Virus record (IMG/VR): IMGVR_UViG_3300032265_002014
Location: 1-23,748 of that record
Direction: 5' to 3' (one strand)
Origin: a virus
Length of the DNA stretch: 23,748 nt
A program made the translations under genes and the position numbers. This document shows positions 7,065 to 12,546 of the stretch, piece by piece; position 1 is the stretch's first letter; every line of letters starts with the position of its first letter. Below the pieces are notes generated by a model, which was not told where the DNA came from, searched no databases, and saw only the letters and a list, made by a program, of their open reading frames with translations.

Positions 7065-7115
7065 GTCTAATACCTATTCTGGGTGGGTATCAGAGAACAG
7101 AAATAAGTATTAGAC
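7065..7115 (-). terminator. Long hairpin, probable terminator or leader structure
   Basis: GTCTAATAC and GTATTAGAC are a perfect 9-bp pair, extended inward by TATTCTG/CAGAAATA with one bulge; the loop is about 16 nt. On the minus strand it is followed by ACTTTTTC, so it could end transcripts from the 7614 gene before the next promoter. Confidence 0.45.
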
Positions 7116-7329
7116 TTTTAAATTATATCATAAAGCGGACAATCAGGACACTGAGATTAAAGTTTACCTAATTGTTACAATTGATAATGTCCATTTTGTA
7201 CTATTAAGTTATAGAATGTCAAGAATTGCGATAGTGTATACTTTAAATATATAAAGAAAAGAAAACTATCTCTAAAGTGTAATATTAAAATATATTATAT
7301 ATATATTATATATAAGGAAAAATCTCTAA

Positions 7330-7614
7330 TTATTTTGAACGAGAAATATAGTCTAGCAGAACTTCATACATATGATCAATTTTTGCGTTTGTATCTTTAC
7401 GCATTTCTCTTGCTTCTTCTTGTTCGCACTTAATTGCTTTAATTTCATCACGCATTGAAGTTCCGCCGTTAGTTTTAGTTTCGGACCGAATATCAGCAAC
7501 CATTTCAACAATAGGATCGGTTTGTACTTTGATATACCAACGAAGTCCACCAAGAACAATTCCACCGATAGATAAAAATGTGAGTATTAAGCCAGCCCAT
7601 TCTTGTGTGCTCAT
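7330..7614 (-). CDS. Single-TM protein with cytoplasmic coiled coil (holin/DUF2746-like)
   Basis: 94 aa. The ATG at 7614 is preferred because it begins a compact protein: a hydrophobic segment (AGLILTFLSIGGIVLGGL, residues 7-24), then RWYIKV, then a charged helical tail (residues 55-85) rich in Glu, Lys and Arg. One transmembrane helix plus a coiled coil is the build of DUF2746-type phage membrane proteins and of some small holins. Lysis is plausible since the endolysin is exported, but it lies far from it. TATAAT is 9 nt before the start, without a ribosome binding site. Confidence 0.6.
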   Translation of the reverse strand: MSTQEWAGLILTFLSIGGIVLGGLRWYIKVQTDPIVEMVADIRSETKTNGGTSMRDEIKAIKCEQEEAREMRKDTNAKIDHMYEVLLDYISRSK

Positions 7615-7623
7615 AACTATATT

Positions 7624-7629
7624 ATTATA
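7624..7629 (-). promoter_or_regulatory. Possible -10 box of the 7614 gene
   Basis: TATAAT on the minus strand, 9 nt before the ATG; the last 11 nt before the ATG are the same as at the 21461 gene. No good -35. Confidence 0.4.
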
Positions 7630-7709
7630 ACTAGTGTTTTCGAAAAAATAAAACGCTTTTACGTTGTCGCCGAAAATAGAGATTACTAAACCACATACAA
7701 ACAACATTT

Positions 7710-7728
7710 GAATGCAAGCATTCTTTTT
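7710..7728 (+). terminator. Palindrome GAATGC-AA-GCATTC with T-run
   Basis: A 6-bp inverted repeat followed by TTTTT in the strand-switch region. It could be an operator or terminator; no plus-strand gene precedes it, so an operator role is possible. Confidence 0.35.
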
Positions 7729-7761
7729 GTTTGATAGTAGGTTATATTTTCTAATATACGC

Positions 7762-7767
7762 TATAAT
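7762..7767 (+). promoter_or_regulatory. Possible -10 box of the 7799 operon
   Basis: TATAAT within TATACGCTATAATAG; -35 not convincing. The leader would be about 25 nt with a short GGGG. Confidence 0.35.
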
Positions 7768-7798
7768 AGTATATATACAAAAGAACGGGGTATTTATA

Positions 7799-7984
7799 AT
7801 GTATAGAGAAGAAGCAGTAGCACTAATGTGTGACACAATTAATAAAATGAATAGGCAAATGGCACGAGATGCAAATATGCCAAAAGATCAAATTGAGTCT
7901 TTTATCGAACAAGGTAAAGAGCAGTTATTGCATGTTAATGGTTTGCTATATGATACACTAAGAGATCATGGCGTAATTGCCTAA
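7799..7984 (+). CDS. Hypothetical helical protein
   Basis: 61 aa (MYREEAVALMCDTINKMNRQ and on), predicted mainly alpha helical, acidic and basic in equal parts, no known motif. It is the first gene on the right side of the strand switch. The ATG is chosen because upstream codons fall in the promoter region. It is probably cotranscribed with 7997-8149. Confidence 0.55.
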   Translation: MYREEAVALMCDTINKMNRQMARDANMPKDQIESFIEQGKEQLLHVNGLLYDTLRDHGVIA

Positions 7985-7996
7985 AAGGAGATCAAG

Positions 7997-8149
7997 ATGG
8001 AAATGAATGAAGACCTAAAAGGTTTTTTAATGAATTGTGATATAGAAGATTTGAATGATTCTACTTTTTCAAAATATGAATTAACAGCAATAGAACGTAA
8101 AAATACCGAGCAATATTGGAGAGATCGTATCTCTGCTGAAAATTCATAA
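7997..8149 (+). CDS. Hypothetical acidic protein, 50 aa
   Basis: The frame encodes MEMNEDLKGFLMNCDIEDLN and on to RISAENS. A strong AAAAGGAG lies 6 nt before the ATG, just after the stop of the previous gene, which supports translation in a two-gene operon. No family recognised. Confidence 0.6.
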   Translation: MEMNEDLKGFLMNCDIEDLNDSTFSKYELTAIERKNTEQYWRDRISAENS

Positions 8150-8171
8150 AATTAATTAAATGTTTTATAAT
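8143..8171 (+). promoter_or_regulatory. Leaderless promoter of the HTH gene
   Basis: TTCATA, 17 nt, TATAAT, then exactly 6 nt to the ATG at 8178. Confidence 0.65.
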
Positions 8172-8177
8172 TGATCT

Positions 8178-8360
8178 ATGGTTGCAAATAAATTATTACA
8201 AGACCGTGTGTGGCTTGAAAAACAATATGTCGATAATGAAAAATCAATAGATCAATTGGCTCAAATGTGTAATGCCGATAGGTCTTTAGTTATATATTAT
8301 CTCAACGAATTTCGTATCTACCGCAAATATAATAGAGACATTCATCCTAAGCGTTGGTAG
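8178..8360 (+). CDS. Small helix-turn-helix DNA-binding protein
   Basis: 60 aa, mostly one domain. VWLEKQYVDNEKSIDQLAQMCNADRSLVIYYLNEFRI matches the pattern of a homeodomain-like HTH (helix, 'KSIDQLAQMCNADRSLV' turn and recognition helix), as found in phage regulators and at the ends of homing HNH proteins. No HNH residues are present, so it is probably a regulator. The gene has a leaderless promoter and stands alone; its end overlaps the convergent 8347-8478 gene by 14 bp. Confidence 0.7.
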   Translation: MVANKLLQDRVWLEKQYVDNEKSIDQLAQMCNADRSLVIYYLNEFRIYRKYNRDIHPKRW

Positions 8361-8478
8361 GTCTTCCTAGATCTTCCCAAAATTTTTCTCTACCCATAGC
8401 ATCAGTTTGAAGTATAGGTTTGGATTCAAATTCAAAATTCTCATCCCAGGCATTTTCTAGATTTTCTAATATTCCCAT
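8347..8478 (-). CDS. 43-aa acidic protein, leaderless
   Basis: The minus-strand frame encodes MGILENLENAWDENFEFESK, followed by PILQTDAMGREKFWEDLGRPTNA. Support for a real gene is the extended -10 TGGTAAAAT exactly 6 nt before the ATG and a plausible acidic, aromatic composition. Function unknown; the gene faces the HTH gene tail to tail. Confidence 0.55.
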   Translation of the reverse strand: MGILENLENAWDENFEFESKPILQTDAMGREKFWEDLGRPTNA

Positions 8479-8484
8479 AAATCC

Positions 8485-8493
8485 ATTTTACCA
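8485..8493 (-). promoter_or_regulatory. Leaderless extended -10 promoter for the 8478 gene
   Basis: TGGTAAAAT on the minus strand, 6 nt before the ATG. Confidence 0.55.
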
Positions 8494-8539
8494 TAAATCT
8501 GAATATTTTTAGCAGATGTATGATACACACTTTGCAAAA

Positions 8540-8580
8540 CAAAAACACAAAAATATAGTGAGCACATAATAGGTACTCAC
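8540..8580 (-). terminator. Rho-independent terminator of the 8820 gene
   Basis: On the minus strand GTGAGTAC and GTGCTCAC pair (8 bp, one G-U) around a 7-nt loop, followed by a T-rich run (TATATTTTTGTGTTTTTG). It lies about 30 nt after the stop at 8611. Confidence 0.7.
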
Positions 8581-8610
8581 CATAAAAGTTTTAACACTAG
8601 AGTGTACATG

Positions 8611-8820
8611 TTATTTAGTAACATGCCACTTAGAGTAAACAGTACCTCTATCCTCATCATAGAATGAGAATGAATCGATATTTTGTTCACATACTTCACA
8701 GAATGTAAAGTAATCAGCACTATAAAAATCTTGTGCTATAACTGAGATAGACTCCTTGTGTGGAGTATGTCCCTTAGCACAGAGAGTAGTAGTAGTATTG
8801 TTATTTGTTAGTGTAGTCAT
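8611..8820 (-). CDS. Small Cys/His protein, CRP-site-controlled
   Basis: 69 aa. After a Thr/Asn-rich start (MTTLTNNNTTTTL) come CAKGH and, later, FCEVC, which may form one zinc site. The closing part is aromatic and acidic. Promoter (8878-8907), CRP-like site (8940-8955) and terminator (8540-8580) all fit a monocistronic minus-strand unit. GAAAGGTGG serves as ribosome binding site. Function unknown. Confidence 0.6.
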   Translation of the reverse strand: MTTLTNNNTTTTLCAKGHTPHKESISVIAQDFYSADYFTFCEVCEQNIDSFSFYDEDRGTVYSKWHVTK

Positions 8821-8877
8821 TTGAGACCACCTTTCTTTTTAGTAATTGAGAACCTTTCTCAACCTTCTATACCTAGA

Positions 8878-8907
8878 AGTATAACATAGACCACTGACAT
8901 TTGTGGG
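8878..8907 (-). promoter_or_regulatory. Promoter of the 8820 gene
   Basis: Minus strand CCCACA (weak -35), 18 nt, TATACT. The spacer shares ACAAATGTCAGTGGTCT with the promoter at 14698, so an activator or common operator is likely. Confidence 0.55.
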
Positions 8908-8939
8908 TGTACAAATCGGACATAGCAGACAATTGGGAT

Positions 8940-8955
8940 TGTGAATCACATCACA
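8940..8955. promoter_or_regulatory. CRP/GlxR-type palindrome 1
   Basis: TGTGA-ATCACA-TCACA, perfect arms. Centre is 64.5 bp from the -10 of the minus-strand promoter at 8883. Confidence 0.75.
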
Positions 8956-9026
8956 TTTTTGGGGTGTACATATAGGATAAATCGGACATTGGGACCGCCC
9001 TCACTCGGGCGTGTCTGGGGATAAGG

Positions 9027-9035
9027 TGTGGATAA
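9027..9035 (-). promoter_or_regulatory. Isolated DnaA box
   Basis: TGTGGATAA on the plus strand, i.e. TTATCCACA on minus, the strict DnaA box. It lies alone, 5 bp before a CRP-like site. Confidence 0.5.
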
Positions 9036-9039
9036 CTAA

Positions 9040-9055
9040 TGTGACCTATATCACA
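9040..9055. promoter_or_regulatory. CRP/GlxR-type palindrome 2
   Basis: TGTGA-CCTATA-TCACA, perfect, with the central TA typical of GlxR sites. Centre is 61.5 bp upstream of the -10 at 9109. Confidence 0.8.
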
Positions 9056-9085
9056 AAAATAAATTGCGACACGCCGTGTTTCGAC

Positions 9086-9114
9086 TTGACTTTTTGATAT
9101 TTTTGTGCTATACT
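9086..9114 (+). promoter_or_regulatory. Promoter of the 9152 gene
   Basis: TTGACT, 17 nt, TGC-TATACT. Nearly the same sequence recurs at 9305-9333. Confidence 0.8.
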
Positions 9115-9151
9115 TACAGTATTAGAAAATAAAGAAAGGTTAGGTTAAAAA

Positions 9152-9262
9152 ATGACTAACACTAGAAATCAAGGGCTTAAATGCTCAGAATGTGGCAAAA
9201 TTCAGGCTTGGACAACTTGTACAAATTGCCAAATAAAGTACATAAAAGATAATAGAGTGTGA
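9152..9262 (+). CDS. 36-aa zinc-ribbon protein
   Basis: The short protein has CSECGK and CTNCQ, a complete four-Cys zinc ribbon (CxxC-x11-CxxC). AAAGAAAGGTTAGG precedes the ATG. The gene has its own promoter and CRP-like site, and its stop codon overlaps the next CRP-like site (9258-9273). Too small for an enzyme; a DNA-, RNA- or protein-binding adaptor is the likely kind of role. Confidence 0.65.
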   Translation: MTNTRNQGLKCSECGKIQAWTTCTNCQIKYIKDNRV

Positions 9263-9273
9263 CGCAAATCACA
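9258..9273. promoter_or_regulatory. CRP/GlxR-type palindrome 3
   Basis: TGTGA-CGCAAA-TCACA, perfect. Centre is 62.5 bp upstream of the -10 at 9328. Its first arm contains the stop codon of the 9152 gene. Confidence 0.8.
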
Positions 9274-9304
9274 CAGAAAATGTCCGAATTGTCCGTGTCT
9301 AAAC

Positions 9305-9333
9305 TTGACTTTTTGACATTTCTATGCTATACT
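9305..9333 (+). promoter_or_regulatory. Promoter of the 9486 gene
   Basis: TTGACT, 17 nt, TGC-TATACT; a duplicate of the 9086 promoter including the ACTTACAGTAT downstream part. Confidence 0.8.
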
Positions 9334-9339
9334 TACAGT

Positions 9340-9485
9340 ATCGAAAATTAAATAAGAATAAATCCTAGTTGAGCCTCTGAGCCTACCAAATAATCCGAAA
9401 GGTGAGCGTAGCAAATAAGAGCAAATAACACTAGGCAAGGAAATAGGTTAGAAAGTCTAATCGAATTAAAAGAAAGGTGTTCATA
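9340..9485 (+). other. Long structured 5' leader
   Basis: A 146-nt leader without a convincing reading frame. CCTAGT (about 9364) can pair with ACTAGG (about 9430), and GGTTAGA/TCTAATC (9446-9462) forms a 7-bp hairpin just before the ribosome binding site. It may be a cis-regulatory RNA; no known riboswitch is recognised. Confidence 0.4.
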
Positions 9486-9662
9486 ATGAATACACTAATA
9501 GAATACAAAACAGTAACTCTCCCTTGCGAAATGTGCAATGGTAGAGAGCATACCTTCCAAATTGTCGAGGGGTGTGAGCGTTGTGGCTCTGCTCATGGAC
9601 CTAGTCACGAGCCTTTCACTAAGGGTCATCGTCCACATTGCACAGGTAACTGTTGCTTCTAG
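9486..9662 (+). CDS. Small protein with two Cys clusters
   Basis: 58 aa. CEMC and CERC lie 20-odd residues apart and form a probable zinc ribbon, followed by a His-rich part (HGPSHEPFTKGHRPHC) and a closing CTGNCCF. The ATG at 9486 follows AGAAAGGTG. It resembles zinc-finger microproteins common in actinophage genomes; exact role unknown. Confidence 0.6.
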   Translation: MNTLIEYKTVTLPCEMCNGREHTFQIVEGCERCGSAHGPSHEPFTKGHRPHCTGNCCF

Positions 9663-9678
9663 TGTGGCATAAGTCACA
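9663..9678. promoter_or_regulatory. CRP/GlxR-type site 4, one mismatch
   Basis: TGTGG-CATAAG-TCACA with the central TA. It begins just after the stop of the 9486 gene and lies upstream of the 9766 operon, where a weak -10 TATCTG is at 9715. Confidence 0.55.
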
Positions 9679-9765
9679 CTTCGCCTTAGGGCGTGTCGCT
9701 ATACAATGTCAGTGCTATCTGATAAACTAATCCTAATAAACAAACTAAAGAAAGGTAGTCTATAA

Positions 9766-9957
9766 ATGACTTACACTATCAAAATCGAAAACTACTCTGG
9801 TACAGAAACCAGAATCGCTCTACCCTCTAAGGGTGCTGTTGCTCAGTTTATCTCTGAGTACCCTGCTAAGTTGCCTGTTGGTATCGCTGTCCGTATATCG
9901 TGTGACGCTCTAGGCGTTTCAGGTATCTTGCGAGGAAAGGCGTTGGTGTCTAACTAA
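9766..9957 (+). CDS. Hypothetical protein, first gene of a TAATG-coupled operon
   Basis: 63 aa (MTYTIKIENYSGTETRIALP and on), beta-strand pattern, ending LGVSGILRGKALVSN. AAAGAAAGGTAG precedes the ATG. Its TAA shares a base with the next ATG. Four further genes follow with the same one-base overlap, so the five make one operon ending at the hairpin at 10592. No family recognised. Confidence 0.6.
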   Translation: MTYTIKIENYSGTETRIALPSKGAVAQFISEYPAKLPVGIAVRISCDALGVSGILRGKALVSN

Positions 9958-10121
9958 TGAAACGACTAATCTCAATCGTGCTAATTGCATTACTCATGCC
10001 AATACCACTAGCACAAGCAAAAGGTCACAGCACACATCACTCATATGGTAAAACACATCATAAACTAACAGGCACTAAGCAACATCGCTACCTACACGCT
10101 ACTCATAGAAAGCATAAATAA
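9957..10121 (+). CDS. Small secreted His-rich protein
   Basis: 54 aa. MKRLISIVLIALLMPIPLAQA is a signal peptide (AQA cleavage), leaving a 33-residue mature peptide with nine His and many Lys/Arg. The signal part is nearly identical to that of the 11887 protein (MKRLIGIVLVALLLPVPIAEA), so they are paralogues in their export part. The mature chain could bind metals or act at the cell surface; unproven. Confidence 0.65.
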   Translation: MKRLISIVLIALLMPIPLAQAKGHSTHHSYGKTHHKLTGTKQHRYLHATHRKHK

Positions 10122-10285
10122 TGAATAAAGAATGTTCCGTAATGAATTGCAATAATACCAATTTGGTGTATAGTGGCGTAGATGCCTTTATGCTAGGTGG
10201 TATCCCTACAGAAAAGTATTGCTACACTTGTGCTGCTGCTTATCTTCAAATTTCCTATGATGTAGAAAATATGGTGAAACTCTAA
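10121..10285 (+). CDS. 54-aa Cys-rich protein
   Basis: The frame encodes MNKECSVMNCNNTNLVYSGV and on, with C-x4-C near the start and CYTC later, a likely zinc knuckle pair. Stop and start share bases with both neighbours. No family known. Confidence 0.6.
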   Translation: MNKECSVMNCNNTNLVYSGVDAFMLGGIPTEKYCYTCAAAYLQISYDVENMVKL

Positions 10286-10458
10286 TGGCTATCTATACTC
10301 GTAAAACTTTTATCTCTGTTTCTAATATCTTAAATGAATTCGTTGAAGATATTGACGAAGTTACTTTCCTTGATTTAGTCGAGGCGTTTGGAGATTTATT
10401 CTATGAAGATAATCCAAACTTTGATTCTGCAAAATTTAGAGAGGCGTGTACAAAATAA
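10285..10458 (+). CDS. 57-aa acidic helical protein
   Basis: The frame encodes MAIYTRKTFISVSNILNEFV followed by an acidic helix (EDIDEVTFLDLVEAFGDLFYEDNP). Its shape recalls small phage proteins that bind other proteins. Coupled on both sides by TAATG. Function unknown. Confidence 0.6.
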   Translation: MAIYTRKTFISVSNILNEFVEDIDEVTFLDLVEAFGDLFYEDNPNFDSAKFREACTK

Positions 10459-10580
10459 TGGTTAGACTAATAACTTCACTCGTTCAAATATTTTTATTTA
10501 TTCCCGCAATGATCGGATTGCATTGGATGTATTTAGATATAAAAAATGAATACAAAAATTTAAATTCACAAATTAAATAA
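10458..10580 (+). CDS. 40-aa single-TM protein
   Basis: The frame encodes MVRLITSLVQIFLFIPAMIG with a membrane helix at about residues 4-24, then a Lys/Asn-rich tail. It is the last gene of the 9766-10580 operon. A membrane role is likely, for example a spanin or holin accessory, but this is not supported by motif. Confidence 0.55.
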   Translation: MVRLITSLVQIFLFIPAMIGLHWMYLDIKNEYKNLNSQIK

Positions 10581-10591
10581 AATAAAATTCC

Positions 10592-10619
10592 TGAGCAAGA
10601 ATAAAAACTGCTCATTTTT
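10592..10619 (+). terminator. Terminator hairpin, copy of the AAAAC-loop family
   Basis: TGAGCA and TGCTCA pair around an 11-nt loop ending AAAAC, followed by TTTTT. It ends the 9766-10580 operon and is one of four related hairpins (see 14118, 15200, 16423). Confidence 0.75.
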
Positions 10620-10644
10620 GAGGCCGACGCTCTCGGGCGTGTCG
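10620..10644 (+). repeat. GC-rich GGCCGACGC...GCGTGTCG element
   Basis: CGACGC can pair with GTGTCG (one G-U) as a small hairpin. Similar elements lie at 12300-12323, and partial ones at 8994-9016, 9066-9074, 9683-9698, 10782-10789, 13507-13547, 15247 and 16559. Confidence 0.6.
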
Positions 10645-10658
10645 TGATTTACGTACGA

Positions 10659-10674
10659 TGTGATTTTTCTCACA
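10659..10674. promoter_or_regulatory. CRP/GlxR-type palindrome 5
   Basis: TGTGA-TTTTTC-TCACA, perfect. Centre is 72.5 bp upstream of the -10 at 10739, one helical turn more than sites 2 and 3. Confidence 0.75.
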
Positions 10675-10715
10675 CCAGTTGAGCGTCTCAATATTTGGAA
10701 TTACTGGCTAGTAAG

Positions 10716-10744
10716 TTGATATTTTTAGACTAATAGGATAGACT
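10716..10744 (+). promoter_or_regulatory. Upstream promoter of the 10859 operon
   Basis: TTGATA, 17 nt, TAGACT, followed by TACAGAGTAAG, like the 9086 and 9305 promoters. Confidence 0.6.
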
Positions 10745-10791
10745 TACAGAGTAAGAAAAAATAAATATTTAAGTATCTACGGCGTGTCGAG

Positions 10792-10820
10792 TTGATAATG
10801 TCAGACCCATATGCTAAGAT
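10792..10820 (+). promoter_or_regulatory. Downstream promoter of the 10859 operon
   Basis: TTGATA, 17 nt, TGC-TAAGAT. An imperfect operator TGATAATGTCA overlaps the -35. Confidence 0.7.
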
Positions 10821-10858
10821 ATTTATATCAAGTTAAATAAAGAAAGAAGGTAGTCAAT

Positions 10859-11080
10859 ATGGCTAACACTTACTCAATAGAAAGCCTCTTAGAGGGAACC
10901 TACTATCGTTCTTATTCTCGCAAGGGATTAGACGGAATTATCCAATACGCAGAAAAGCGTTCTGATGTATGGTATGACAATGCAGAAGCGTATGTCGTTA
11001 AAGTACGCCCCACCTATGACGGAAAAGGTATCTTCCGTAATGACTTCTATGCGACAGTAGTCGTAAAGGTTGGTGACTAA
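10859..11080 (+). CDS. Hypothetical protein, 73 aa
   Basis: The frame encodes MANTYSIESLLEGTYYRSYS and on, with many Tyr and Arg and a final VVVKVGD strand. AAAGAAAGAAGG precedes the ATG. Two promoters and a CRP-like site lie upstream; it opens the 10859-12288 operon. No family recognised. Confidence 0.6.
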   Translation: MANTYSIESLLEGTYYRSYSRKGLDGIIQYAEKRSDVWYDNAEAYVVKVRPTYDGKGIFRNDFYATVVVKVGD

Positions 11081-11082
11081 TA

Positions 11083-11247
11083 ATGGGAAATATTCTAGAT
11101 GAACTCTCAGATGTAACAGTTGTATCTTGTGATGAGTGCAATGGTGCAGGATTTATATTTTGGGGTAACGATAATGATTTTGACGTTATGTCCTGCGATT
11201 GTGTAGAAGAAAATAACGATGAACTAACTTTAGATTGGAATAACTAA
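11083..11247 (+). CDS. 54-aa zinc-ribbon-like protein
   Basis: The frame has CDECNGAGFIFWG and, later, CDC: a DnaJ-like CxxCxGxG knuckle followed by a half knuckle. The rest is acidic. Two bases separate it from the previous stop (TAATAATG), so reinitiation is likely. Function unknown. Confidence 0.6.
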   Translation: MGNILDELSDVTVVSCDECNGAGFIFWGNDNDFDVMSCDCVEENNDELTLDWNN

Positions 11248-11248
11248 T

Positions 11249-11464
11249 ATGGAATACTTATACTCAGTAACTTGTACCTATGATAATGACACAACACCTA
11301 AGTGGATTGGTCGTTACTCAGACGCACTATCCGCAGTAGAAGTCTATCAGAAGTTTATAGACCACGGATTTGCTAATGAATACTCAACAGTTAATCTATC
11401 AGAGCCTAGTGGCAAAATGCACACTAAGGTATTTTATCGCAATGGAAATGTGAGTGTGAAATAA
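11249..11464 (+). CDS. Hypothetical protein, 71 aa
   Basis: The frame encodes MEYLYSVTCTYDNDTTPKWI and on: an alternating strand, a helix (SDALSAVEVYQKFIDHG) and two further strands, an alpha/beta mini-domain. Stop shares a base with the next ATG. It lies in the 10859-12288 operon; no family known. Confidence 0.6.
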   Translation: MEYLYSVTCTYDNDTTPKWIGRYSDALSAVEVYQKFIDHGFANEYSTVNLSEPSGKMHTKVFYRNGNVSVK

Positions 11465-11604
11465 TGCCAGTTTTTCAGTTTAATACTTATATAGACGTAG
11501 AAGCAGCAGACCAAGATGAAGCAGTAAGTTGGTTTGATTATCAGATGTCAAAAACTAATGGATTTTTAGATCGTATATATGTCGCAGAAATAGAGGAGAA
11601 ATAA
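11464..11604 (+). CDS. 46-aa acidic protein
   Basis: The frame encodes MPVFQFNTYIDVEAADQDEA and on to EIEEK. The pattern strand, 'AxDxDEAxxW' helix, strand is similar to that of the 18424-18612 protein (EAVDEIDAEDQV), so both may belong to the same small ferredoxin-like phage family. Coupled by TAATG upstream. Confidence 0.55.
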   Translation: MPVFQFNTYIDVEAADQDEAVSWFDYQMSKTNGFLDRIYVAEIEEK

Positions 11605-11606
11605 TA

Positions 11607-11885
11607 ATGGGAAGCGTAACAGCAATTGGACTTGCAGAGTCAGAATTAGATTTAGAAAAGCAATTGGCATATCACTTGCAAGGTAATCACTATCCACCAG
11701 TGCCACTATCTATGGTGCAACCTTGCATAGATGCTATTGATGCAGCCTATGATGAAGACTATGATAGAGAAATTGAAATGCCCGAAGGCGTATCGTATAA
11801 AGGTTTGACAACAGCACCAGCGTGGGCTATTATTGAACAGCACCACCTTGATTGGTTCATTAACCCAGCAGAAGATGAGGAATAA
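11607..11885 (+). CDS. Hypothetical protein, 92 aa
   Basis: The frame encodes MGSVTAIGLAESELDLEKQL and on, acidic at both ends, with a helix around SMVQPCIDAIDAAYDEDYDRE and an aromatic end (HHLDWFINPAEDEE). AGAGGAG precedes the ATG. It lies between a 46-aa gene and the secreted paralogue at 11887. No recognised domain. Confidence 0.6.
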   Translation: MGSVTAIGLAESELDLEKQLAYHLQGNHYPPVPLSMVQPCIDAIDAAYDEDYDREIEMPEGVSYKGLTTAPAWAIIEQHHLDWFINPAEDEE

Positions 11886-11886
11886 A

Positions 11887-12036
11887 ATGAAAAGACTAAT
11901 TGGAATTGTATTGGTTGCCCTACTATTACCCGTACCAATTGCAGAGGCTAAAGTGTGTGGGGTAAGTCGTACCTACCACGTTAGTGGCTACAAGCATAAA
12001 ACAACTGTCCGCATGACCTACTCTTGCACTAAGTAA
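11887..12036 (+). CDS. Small secreted protein, paralogue of 9957-10121
   Basis: 49 aa; the ATG at 11887 starts a signal peptide MKRLIGIVLVALLLPVPIAEA with likely cleavage after AEA. The mature part (about 28 aa) has two Cys, could form a disulfide, and is basic. The leader matches that of 9957-10121 at about two thirds of positions, while the mature parts differ. It sits one base after the previous stop. Confidence 0.65.
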   Translation: MKRLIGIVLVALLLPVPIAEAKVCGVSRTYHVSGYKHKTTVRMTYSCTK

Positions 12037-12045
12037 AGGAATAAA

Positions 12046-12288
12046 ATGCCTGCTACAATGTTAAACATGGAATTGATACACGCAGACTCACTATCACCAG
12101 ATCAATTAATGGAAGGCGATTTGGTTGAAATTGAAGAAGGAGTTGTTGAAGTAATTTCTTTACAGTCAGATGCGACTGGAGATAATTATTTTGTTGAATG
12201 GCAAAATGAATTTGGTGAACGTGATGAAATTAAAATTAACGTTGATGAAAAAATAAAGTTATTTGTTTTTATTGAAGACAACAAATAA
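12046..12288 (+). CDS. Small beta-barrel-like protein
   Basis: 80 aa: a hydrophobic start, then SLSPDQLMEGDLVEIEEGVVEVISL and on, a pattern of an SH3-like or Hint-like barrel with 'GD-x-V' after a helix. AAAGGAATAAA precedes the ATG. Last gene of the operon that begins at 10859. Nucleic-acid or protein binding is possible, function unknown. Confidence 0.55.
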   Translation: MPATMLNMELIHADSLSPDQLMEGDLVEIEEGVVEVISLQSDATGDNYFVEWQNEFGERDEIKINVDEKIKLFVFIEDNK

Positions 12289-12299
12289 ACTGCAAAACT

Positions 12300-12323
12300 G
12301 AGGCCGACGCAGACGGCGTGTCG
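12300..12323 (+). repeat. GC-rich GGCCGACGC...GCGTGTCG element
   Basis: Second clear copy of the hairpin seen at 10620: GAGGCCGACGC, short loop, GCGTGTCG. It again lies between an operon end and a CRP-like site. Confidence 0.6.
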
Positions 12324-12325
12324 CA

Positions 12326-12341
12326 TGTGAGATTAATCACA
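12326..12341. promoter_or_regulatory. CRP/GlxR-type palindrome 6
   Basis: TGTGA-GATTAA-TCACA, perfect. Centre is 42.5 bp before the -10 at 12376 and 54.5 bp before the ATG that is also the predicted transcription start. Confidence 0.8.
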
Positions 12342-12351
12342 TTTACGTAAG

Positions 12352-12381
12352 TTGACATTTTTGCCCAATGTGTGCTAAGAT
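12352..12381 (+). promoter_or_regulatory. Leaderless promoter of the 12388 gene
   Basis: TTGACA, 18 nt, TGC-TAAGAT, then exactly 6 nt to ATG. Confidence 0.8.
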
Positions 12382-12387
12382 TAATTT

Positions 12388-12534
12388 ATGAAAACAAGAA
12401 AAAGCCCTGAGGAGTTACGCAAACTTATGGAGTTGCGTCGCTCTAATGCTGCCTCTTGCGTTCCCTCAAAGAAAGTCTATCGTAGAACTAGACAAAGCAC
12501 TAGGAAAATGTTAGAATTAACTAAAGAACAATAA
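12388..12534 (+). CDS. 48-aa basic protein, leaderless
   Basis: The frame encodes MKTRKSPEELRKLMELRRSN and on to LELTKEQ, with a Lys/Arg share near one third. It is predicted helical and may bind nucleic acid. Start is fixed by the -10 box 6 nt upstream and by the absence of a ribosome binding site. First gene of a unit with 12547-12693 and GP88. Confidence 0.65.
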   Translation: MKTRKSPEELRKLMELRRSNAASCVPSKKVYRRTRQSTRKMLELTKEQ

Positions 12535-12546
12535 GGAGACCCCCTA

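Larger units (their letters stand above)
7031..7329. other. 299-bp intergenic region, very AT-rich, no gene seen
   Basis: It holds the structural-operon promoter (7039-7047), a long hairpin (7065-7115), a small palindrome AATTGT-T-ACAATT near 7170-7182 and a possible weak minus-strand promoter (TTGACA at 7222-7217 with CAAAAT 18 nt on). Positions 7284-7315 are almost pure TA steps. No convincing reading frame on either strand. Confidence 0.6.
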
